Shown here: in pieces, positions 1 through 4,555 of the stretch
Position numbering within the stretch: the stretch's first letter is position 1
Layout: each line of letters opens with the position of its first letter
Source: CAZUQP01 sp964484285
GTDB lineage: Bacteria > Pseudomonadota > Gammaproteobacteria > DSM-16500
DNA: 6,472 bases
Direction of reading: 5' to 3'
Assembly (NCBI GenBank): GCA_964484285.1
Contig: CAZAEO010000111.1
Span: 1-6,472, forward strand
Notes under the pieces: generated by a model
Seen by the model: only the letters and a program-made list of their open reading frames with translations
What the model was told of the DNA's origin: nothing
The model's database searches: none
Program-made: the position numbers and the translations under genes

Positions 1-54
1 TAAATACCAAATTGGAGGTGTTTATTTATGACACATGTTCACCGGACAGTAGTG

Positions 55-109
55 GAGCGTAAGCGAAGGATCTGTTTTATCAAGCAGATAGAGATCCTTC
101 GTTTCACTC
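55..109. repeat. Degenerate palindromic dispersed-repeat-like element
   Basis: The two arms contain a perfect 10-base inverted repeat, cgaaggatct at 64-73 and agatccttcg at 92-101, separated by an 18-base loop. Weaker pairing extends outwards (gagcgtaa on the left, tttcactc on the right). The arm sequence resembles, from memory, the gagcgaagcgaaggatct-type palindromes dispersed through many bacterial genomes. Only one copy lies in this window, so its repeat status is inferred from resemblance. The outer parts of the arms have diverged, which suggests an old copy. It lies between an unresolved upstream sequence and the 3' end of the F-box gene. Confidence 0.55.
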
Positions 110-135
110 AAAATTTATTTTTGTCGTGTACAGAG

Positions 136-162
136 AAAAAAATTAATCGTTTTTAAAACGAT
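136..162 (-). terminator. Likely Rho-independent terminator of the F-box gene
   Basis: Read on the minus strand, the 8-base inverted repeat atcgtttt/aaaacgat (146-153 and 155-162, one central base) is followed by taa and then seven T residues (complement of 136-142). It begins 36 bases beyond the F-box stop codon. The stem is AT-rich and the usable loop would consume two base pairs per side, so it is weak by enteric standards but fits the composition of the gene it would end. Position, inverted repeat and T-tract are seen; function is inferred. Confidence 0.45.
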
Positions 163-197
163 ATAAATCGCTCTTGCTTCGATATTTTTTTAATTAT

Positions 198-989
198 TCA
201 ACTAATAACACAACTTCGATTAGAAGAACTTATTTCAGGTTGTATTTGATTTTTTGCCTGAGAAAGCAGTAATTTTTCTTGGGCAGGAGAAATATTAACT
301 ACAAATTGCTGTTCCTTTTTTCTAAATCTATTATTTTCTGTTTTTGCTAAAAAAATTAATCCTGATTTATAAGTGGCTTCATAAATTTTGATAATGTTTT
401 CTGGATCTGTAGTAAAACAAGGCAAATAATGATTCTCATCTTCATCATACTCTTTTGATGTTTTTAATACTGCTTTTTCAGTTTGAATTATTGCTTGATT
501 ATTTCGTAGTTTAATTGCAAAAATGGGAGGATAGTTACACCAACCATCAAAAATATCGGAAGAAAAAAAATCATGAGCTTGTGACATGAAATCAGCACAA
601 GTCATTGCTTCCTTATATTCTTTAAAAATAACAAATTGTTCTTTTTCTTCTATTTGAAAAGCAGTAGAAAGCTGGTGATTATTTAAACTAAGAATCGGCT
701 TGGTGTTATTAGAAACGTCTATTATTTTTGCAACGCAATAAAAGGTATCTGTTCTTGCATGAACATTTTTGGAATAAAATTCTTTTGCACTTAATTGAGA
801 TTTTTTAAATTCCTCTAAATGACTATCTCGAATAAAAGAAATCCAGAGCTCATCTTTTCTAGCCAATTCACGCCAATCCTTACATACCATTCCTGCTCGT
901 GTTAATTCCGTTGTATTTAAAAATGAAAAACTATGAAGAGTAGTATCTTCAATTGCATCCAAAAATGGTGTATCTAGATAAGTGCGCAT
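198..989 (-). CDS. F-box protein with C-terminal CaaX box, candidate secreted effector
   Basis: This encodes 263 aa. Residues about 10-52 form an F-box: LHSFSFLNTTELTRAGMVCK followed by DWRELARKDELWISF keeps the family pattern of leucines, VC-K-W and the final LW. F-boxes bind Skp1 and bring a client to an SCF ubiquitin ligase. The last four residues are CVIS (Cys260), a textbook CaaX box; Ser in the last position favours farnesylation. Residues 60-255 match no domain I recognise and contain a small basic patch, RFRKK, at 221-225; there is no signal peptide or membrane segment. The start chosen is the ATG at 989 because AGGAG precedes it by seven bases; an upstream in-frame TTG at 1016 would add nine residues but lies beyond that site. 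Legionella AnkB is the known precedent for an F-box plus a host-farnesylated CaaX, though it also has ankyrin repeats, which are absent here. F-box and tail are seen; secretion by a Dot/Icm-type system and membrane anchoring in the host are inferred. The gene is far more AT-rich than the iol genes. Confidence 0.85.
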   Translation of the reverse strand: MRTYLDTPFLDAIEDTTLHSFSFLNTTELTRAGMVCKDWRELARKDELWISFIRDSHLEEFKKSQLSAKEFYSKNVHARTDTFYCVAKIIDVSNNTKPILSLNNHQLSTAFQIEEKEQFVIFKEYKEAMTCADFMSQAHDFFSSDIFDGWCNYPPIFAIKLRNNQAIIQTEKAVLKTSKEYDEDENHYLPCFTTDPENIIKIYEATYKSGLIFLAKTENNRFRKKEQQFVVNISPAQEKLLLSQAKNQIQPEISSSNRSCVIS

Positions 990-996
990 CGTCTTT

Positions 997-1001
997 CTCC
1001 T
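997..1001 (-). promoter_or_regulatory. Shine-Dalgarno site of the F-box gene
   Basis: AGGAG on the minus strand sits seven bases before the ATG at 989. It decides the start: the in-frame TTG at 1016 lies upstream of this site and has no comparable sequence before it. Confidence 0.8.
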
Positions 1002-1026
1002 GTTTTGTTTGAACAATTATTAATTT

Positions 1027-1061
1027 TTTATATCTTACTGTTGAAATTGTTTTTTTCGCAA
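1027..1061 (-). promoter_or_regulatory. Weak candidate promoter for the F-box gene
   Basis: On the minus strand, TTGCGA (complement of 1056-1061) is followed after 18 bases by TAAGAT (complement of 1032-1037), and TATAAA lies just beyond (complement of 1027-1032). The -35 match begins TTG and the TATAAA hexamer matches the -10 consensus at five of six positions, but the TATAAA spacing to any good -35 is poor. In such AT-rich DNA these matches occur easily by chance. Confidence 0.3.
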
Positions 1062-1231
1062 TACGTAAAAACTACTTAATCAATCCGCATGGAATAGAAA
1101 ATACTCATAAAATTTCTAGCTCTATTGAATAGATTGAACATTTCTGTCGATTAAACAAGCATCGGACTATGTCAAATATACCGAATATTGTCAAAAATCT
1201 ACTTTTTTGATGGCGGCATCGTTCTATTTTT

Positions 1232-1280
1232 GCAAGACGTGGCGATCCAGAAAAATGCTGATTGGATTGCCACACCTTGC
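1232..1280. repeat. Second degenerate palindromic element
   Basis: The left arm 1232-1250 (gcaagacgtggcgatccag) and right arm 1262-1280 (ttggattgccacaccttgc) are imperfect inverted repeats: 15 of 19 positions pair, and most mismatches become G-U pairs on one strand. The loop is 11 bases. The core cgtggcgatccag and the following aggatttgcaatgacac recall, from memory, the cgtggcaatccag/gcaatgacg palindromes scattered through many proteobacterial genomes, so the element may extend right to about 1308. Only one copy is present here, so dispersal is inferred. It could act as a transcript hairpin but has no T-tract. Confidence 0.55.
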
Positions 1281-1569
1281 AAAAAAACGCAGGATTTGCA
1301 ATGACACGACTTAAGCTTATTCTGCGTAAGGTGAGTTAAATTTTCTTAAAGCACCCAAGCGGTAATTAAAAGCTCTAGCCGCTTGAATAAAAAGAAAAAT
1401 AATTATAAATTACAAAAGAAGAAAACCCCGGATCAAGGATACGAGTAATGGAAAATACTGCGGTGGCAGTAGAACTGGCTCTTCGCCGAGTTATTGGAAC
1501 ATTATTTTTCATTCTCGTCCTAAAAGGCGACGTGATCGACATAATTATGTCAAGGTCATGCATGGAGAT

Positions 1570-1599
1570 TTGGGTAATAGAAAGCCTCATAATTATTAT
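1570..1599 (+). promoter_or_regulatory. Weak candidate promoter for the iol operon
   Basis: TTGGGT at 1570-1575 and TATTAT at 1594-1599 are separated by 18 bases. The -10 element matches consensus at five of six positions and the -35 at only three. It would give a leader of roughly 90 bases before iolG. No operator palindrome was recognised between it and the gene, so regulation by an inositol repressor cannot be argued from the sequence. Confidence 0.25.
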
Positions 1600-1697
1600 T
1601 GGTAAATCCTTATGCGAGTTTTAGAACATTAATTACACCAAAGGTTTCGCCCATTTTTTAACAGGATCGGGGCCAGACCTCAACTACACATGTACAC

Positions 1698-2738
1698 ATG
1701 GCAAAAATGAAAAAAATTACTGTAGGCGTCATTGGCGCAGGTCGAATAGGGAAGTTGCATATCGAAAACATTTTGCAATATTTTCCTCACGTACAAATTA
1801 AAAGTGTCGCTGACCCGTTACTCGATGAAATATGGGCAGCTCACAAATCCATCCAGCATCTTTATCGCGATGCAGAGCCGATTTTTTCTGATAAAAACAT
1901 TGATGCAGTACTCATTTGCTCGCCTGTTGCATTGCATGTCCCGCACATTATCGCAGCAGCACATTCACAAAAACATATTTTTTGCGAAAAACCGATCGCG
2001 CTTAATCTCCAACAAATTGCTGATGCACTGCGCGTCGTAAAAAAATCGAATGTTATTCTACAAGTGGGATTCAATCGCCGTTTTGATGCCAATTTCGCGA
2101 AGATCAAATCCATTTTGCAAAACCAAACCATTGGAAAACCGCACGTGTTACGCATTACTTCACGTGATCCAGACATTCCTTCCGCAGATTATTTAAAATC
2201 ATCCAGCGGCATGTTTTTAGATATGACCATCCACGATTTTGATATGGCACGTTTTTTACTAGGTAGCGAAATTGAAGAAATTTATGCTTCTGGCGGCGTA
2301 TTAATTCATTCTCTATTCAAAGAATATAACGATATTGATACAGCAGTAGTCCAGTTAAAATTCACAGACGGCAGTTTAGGGGTGATTGATAATAGTCGTC
2401 GAGCTGCATATGGTTATGATCAACGTGTTGAAGTGTTTGGAAGTCTTGGTGCAGTGCATGCTGATAATAATAAACCCACCAACACGACTATCAGTACAGA
2501 ACATGGCATTACAACTGAAAAACCACTGTATTTTTTCCTGGAACGTTACAAAGAATCTTACATCGCAGAGCTGCAAGCCTTTTTTACAAGTGTGCAACAT
2601 AACCAACCCGCCATGGTCAATGGGTTTGATGGATTAATGTCAATTGTGGCAGGACTCGCAGCCACACAATCATTGCAAGAAAATCGTCCTGTCAAAATCA
2701 ATCATGCTGAATGGAGGGAATATGCTCTGGGAGTTTGA
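1698..2738 (+). CDS. iolG: Inositol 2-dehydrogenase, Gfo/Idh/MocA family
   Basis: This cytoplasmic NAD-dependent enzyme oxidises myo-inositol to 2-keto-myo-inositol, the first step of inositol catabolism. The 346 aa are a normal length. The N-terminal Rossmann fold shows VGVIGAGRIGKLH (GxGxxG at 13-18), the family motif EKPI with Lys98, then GFNRRFD at 124-130, and the catalytic-type pair Asp175 and His179 in FLDMTIHDFD; these align with the Lys/Asp/His set of characterised IolG enzymes. The start is uncertain: ATG at 1698 (MAKMKK) and ATG at 1707 (MKKITV) are both possible, and neither has a purine-rich ribosome site at the usual distance. The gene overlaps iolC by 17 bases and opens the operon. 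A related sugar or inositol-isomer dehydrogenase is the alternative from sequence alone, but the neighbours settle it in favour of IolG. Confidence 0.92.
   Translation: MAKMKKITVGVIGAGRIGKLHIENILQYFPHVQIKSVADPLLDEIWAAHKSIQHLYRDAEPIFSDKNIDAVLICSPVALHVPHIIAAAHSQKHIFCEKPIALNLQQIADALRVVKKSNVILQVGFNRRFDANFAKIKSILQNQTIGKPHVLRITSRDPDIPSADYLKSSSGMFLDMTIHDFDMARFLLGSEIEEIYASGGVLIHSLFKEYNDIDTAVVQLKFTDGSLGVIDNSRRAAYGYDQRVEVFGSLGAVHADNNKPTNTTISTEHGITTEKPLYFFLERYKESYIAELQAFFTSVQHNQPAMVNGFDGLMSIVAGLAATQSLQENRPVKINHAEWREYALGV
2713..2718 (+). promoter_or_regulatory. Shine-Dalgarno site of iolC inside iolG
   Basis: GGAGGG lies three bases before the ATG at 2722 (five if GGAG is taken as the core). It supports the 2722 start rather than an in-frame ATG at 2644 deep inside iolG. 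Confidence 0.75.
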
Positions 2739-3771
2739 TCACACCCGTGCTGTCGATTTAATCGCGATGGGCCGTGTTGCAGTTGATCTTTACGCGGAAC
2801 AAATCGGATGCTCCATTGAAAATGCCGAAACCTTCCGTAAATACCTGGGAGGATGCGCGGGTAACATTGCCGTGGGTACCGCTCGTTTAGGATTACAAAC
2901 CGTCATGTTTTCCTGTGTAGGAAAAGATGCATTTGGACAATTTATTAAACAAGAATTACAACGTGAAAAAGTTGATATCTCTTTAGTACAAGAAACAGCT
3001 CGTCATTTAACGGGATTAGTCATTTTAGGCATCAGTCCACCCGATCACTTTCCACTTATTTTTTATCGAGAACAGTGTGCTGACATGCAATTAAAAAAAT
3101 CCCACATTAACCGCGATATTTTTGCTACTGCTAAAGCATTATTAATCACTGGCACAGGTCTTTCTACACCCGACATGTGTGAAGTGACGCATGTTGCGGT
3201 AGATACAGCACGCACAACGCAAACACGGATCGTTTTGGATTTGGATTATCGCCCTGTATTGTGGAATTTAACCGAAAAAGGCGATGGGGAATCCCGTTTC
3301 AAAATCTCGGACAAAGTCAGTCACTGCTACCAAACTATCTTGCCTAAATGTGATTTGATTGTGGGAACAGAAGAAGAAATTTTAATTGCAGGTCAAGCAA
3401 ATTCATTAGATAAAGCATTACAAACGATACGAACGTTTTCAGAAGCGCCCATCGTCGTTAAAAAAGGCGCGAAGGGTTCTGCAACCTATTTTTCATCAGC
3501 CACTCAACCCATCACCGCGCACGCATTTTCTGTCAACATTTTAAATGTGCTAGGCGCGGGCGATGCATTTTTAAGCGGTTTTTTACGCGGCTTGCTACGG
3601 GGAGAATCCTGGGAAACGGCTATGCTCTATGGTAACGCAAGCGGCGCAATCGTTGTCACTCGACATGGTTGCGCACCTGCCATGCCAACATTTACCGAAA
3701 TACAAGCATTGATGCAACAACATAATCAAAAGGATTTGAATCATGTCCGAATTTCTTGTTCATCATCCTGA
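2722..3771 (+). CDS. iolC: 5-dehydro-2-deoxygluconokinase, PfkB family
   Basis: IolC uses ATP to phosphorylate 5-dehydro-2-deoxy-D-gluconate, the step before aldolase cleavage in inositol breakdown. The product is 349 aa, a single PfkB kinase domain without the C-terminal aldolase-like DUF2090 extension that some IolC proteins carry. Seen motifs are MGRVAVDLYAEQIG near the N-terminus, the substrate-side signature YLGGCAGNIAVGTARLG (41-57), FPLIFYREQCADM in the middle, and the ATP-site signature NVLGAGDAFLSGF with the catalytic-base Asp281. The start at 2722 is chosen for its GGAGGG site and because MLWEFDHTRAVDLI matches the expected beginning of the family. It overlaps iolG by 17 bases and iolB by 29, so its last nine codons are shared with the iolB start in another frame; the tail after about residue 335 is therefore unlikely to be functionally constrained. 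Confidence 0.93.
   Translation: MLWEFDHTRAVDLIAMGRVAVDLYAEQIGCSIENAETFRKYLGGCAGNIAVGTARLGLQTVMFSCVGKDAFGQFIKQELQREKVDISLVQETARHLTGLVILGISPPDHFPLIFYREQCADMQLKKSHINRDIFATAKALLITGTGLSTPDMCEVTHVAVDTARTTQTRIVLDLDYRPVLWNLTEKGDGESRFKISDKVSHCYQTILPKCDLIVGTEEEILIAGQANSLDKALQTIRTFSEAPIVVKKGAKGSATYFSSATQPITAHAFSVNILNVLGAGDAFLSGFLRGLLRGESWETAMLYGNASGAIVVTRHGCAPAMPTFTEIQALMQQHNQKDLNHVRISCSSS
3731..3734 (+). promoter_or_regulatory. Shine-Dalgarno site of iolB inside iolC
   Basis: AGGA, preceded by a run of A, stands eight bases before the ATG at 3743, within the last codons of iolC. It supports iolB being translated as a separate protein by re-initiation or coupling. Confidence 0.65.
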
Positions 3772-4555
3772 TGGGTTTAATCCAGGACGCACCATGATTA
3801 CTCGCATCGGGGAACCACACGACACAGGTATTGAATTGAGTGTTTTCAAAATGCCGCGTGGTAACAAAGAACATTTTAATTCAACGCGAGAAGCAGCCTA
3901 TCTTTTGTTACATGGCGAATGCATGCTGTATTTTGATGACAAAATCTGTCAAATTGCCCGCGCGTCGGTTTTTGATGATGATCCTGTTGTACTACATAGT
4001 GCCGCTCATCATCGCTTAACTATTACCGCCATAACGGATTGTGAATTTGTCATTGCAGAAGTAGAAAATACTGAAAAATTTTCTACGCAATTATTTGATG
4101 GTAAAAATCTATTAGAAAACGAAAAACGGGGCAAAGGCATTTTAAATGACACCGCGTATCGCATTGTACGCACAGTTTTCGATGCGCGTAATCGCCCCAA
4201 AGCTAAATTAGTCATAGGTGAGGTTGTTAATGCACCCGGTTGTTGGTCAAGTTATCCGCCGCATCATCATCTGCAACCGGAAATTTATCATTACCGTTTT
4301 ACTGAACCACAAGGTTATGGACACGCAGAGTGTGGCGATGACGTCTTTAAAGTACGGCAATATGATACTTACAAAATTTTAAATCAACGGGATCATTCGC
4401 AAACTGCAGCGCCAGGTTATGGCATGTATTATGTTTGGGTACTCAGACATCTAGACAATGCCATCTACACAGCTCCCGAATTCACGGAAGAACATAGTTG
4501 GACTAAAAACCTGGATGCAAATTCAAGAGTATGGAAAGGATTCAACAAACTATGA
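3743..4555 (+). CDS. iolB: 5-deoxy-glucuronate isomerase
   Basis: IolB converts 5-deoxy-D-glucuronate, the product of IolD, into 5-dehydro-2-deoxy-D-gluconate, the substrate of IolC. The 270 aa are full length for the IolB/KduI bicupin family. The C-terminal cupin holds the likely metal-binding set, SSYPPHHHLQPEIYHYRF, with His174, His176 and Glu180 in HxHxxxE spacing, followed by a GYG and the conserved DTYKI and YYVWVLRH segments. The N-terminal cupin (about 18-105) includes REAAYLLLHGECML and is poorer in metal ligands, as usual in this family. The ATG at 3743 is supported by AGGA eight bases upstream and by MSEFLVHHPDG being a typical family start. The 29-base overlap with iolC is long; the overlap with iolD is the four-base ATGA type. 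Confidence 0.93.
   Translation: MSEFLVHHPDGFNPGRTMITRIGEPHDTGIELSVFKMPRGNKEHFNSTREAAYLLLHGECMLYFDDKICQIARASVFDDDPVVLHSAAHHRLTITAITDCEFVIAEVENTEKFSTQLFDGKNLLENEKRGKGILNDTAYRIVRTVFDARNRPKAKLVIGEVVNAPGCWSSYPPHHHLQPEIYHYRFTEPQGYGHAECGDDVFKVRQYDTYKILNQRDHSQTAAPGYGMYYVWVLRHLDNAIYTAPEFTEEHSWTKNLDANSRVWKGFNKL

Larger units (their letters stand above)
990..1697. other. Intergenic region between divergent F-box gene and iol operon
   Basis: About 700 bases with no convincing gene. Contents from left to right: leader and possible promoter of the F-box gene (to about 1061); AT-rich sequence with nothing recognisable (1062-1230); a palindromic repeat (1232-1280); a stem of caagcgg/ccgcttg at 1356-1362 and 1379-1385 without a T-tract; and a stretch at 1375-1624 open in both directions as short reading frames. 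A 58-codon plus-strand frame runs 1448-1624, has aagga upstream and encodes two short hydrophobic stretches; the opposing minus-strand frame resembles nothing I know. A repeat-like motif lies at 1665-1684. The operon promoter should be in the right part. The length and repeats suggest a scarred insertion region or a decayed gene. Confidence 0.6.

Noticed and set aside
31..60. gttcaccggacagtagtgg considered as the terminal inverted repeat of an insertion sequence
   Set aside because: No partner repeat, target duplication or transposase was found in the window, and I could not name the family.
990..1016. TTG at 1016 as the start of the F-box gene, adding MFKQNRRKT
   Set aside because: The AGGAG site lies between it and the ATG at 989 at ideal spacing, and the extra residues precede the F-box without adding a recognisable feature.
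1005..1030. aattaataatt upstream of the F-box gene as a PmrA-type effector-regulator box
   Set aside because: The match to the Legionella/Coxiella TTAATATT-type motif is imperfect, lies downstream of the likely -10, and is expected by chance in such AT-rich DNA.
1862..2637. Reading frames of 76-104 codons on both strands inside iolG, and similar ones inside iolC, iolB and iolD
   Set aside because: They lie wholly within strongly conserved coding regions in other frames and show no domain or ribosome site of their own.
2644..2721. Earlier in-frame ATG for iolC inside iolG
   Set aside because: The extra residues are an out-of-frame reading of the conserved iolG C-terminus; GGAGGG before 2722 and family similarity support the later start.
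3535..3570. NVLGAGD in IolC instead of the general PfkB DTxGAGD, considered as a damaged active site
   Set aside because: From memory this variant is normal in proteobacterial IolC proteins, and the catalytic Asp281 is present.
3757..3771. The iolC product also ends in a Cys four residues from the end (CSSS), formally like a CaaX box
   Set aside because: The two middle residues are serines, not aliphatic, and this tail is dictated by the iolB start codons read in another frame.
4531..4551. ATG at 4531 as the iolD start
   Set aside because: The IolD family begins at the IRLTTAQALIKFL segment just after the ATG at 4552, which also gives an ATGA overlap with the iolB stop.
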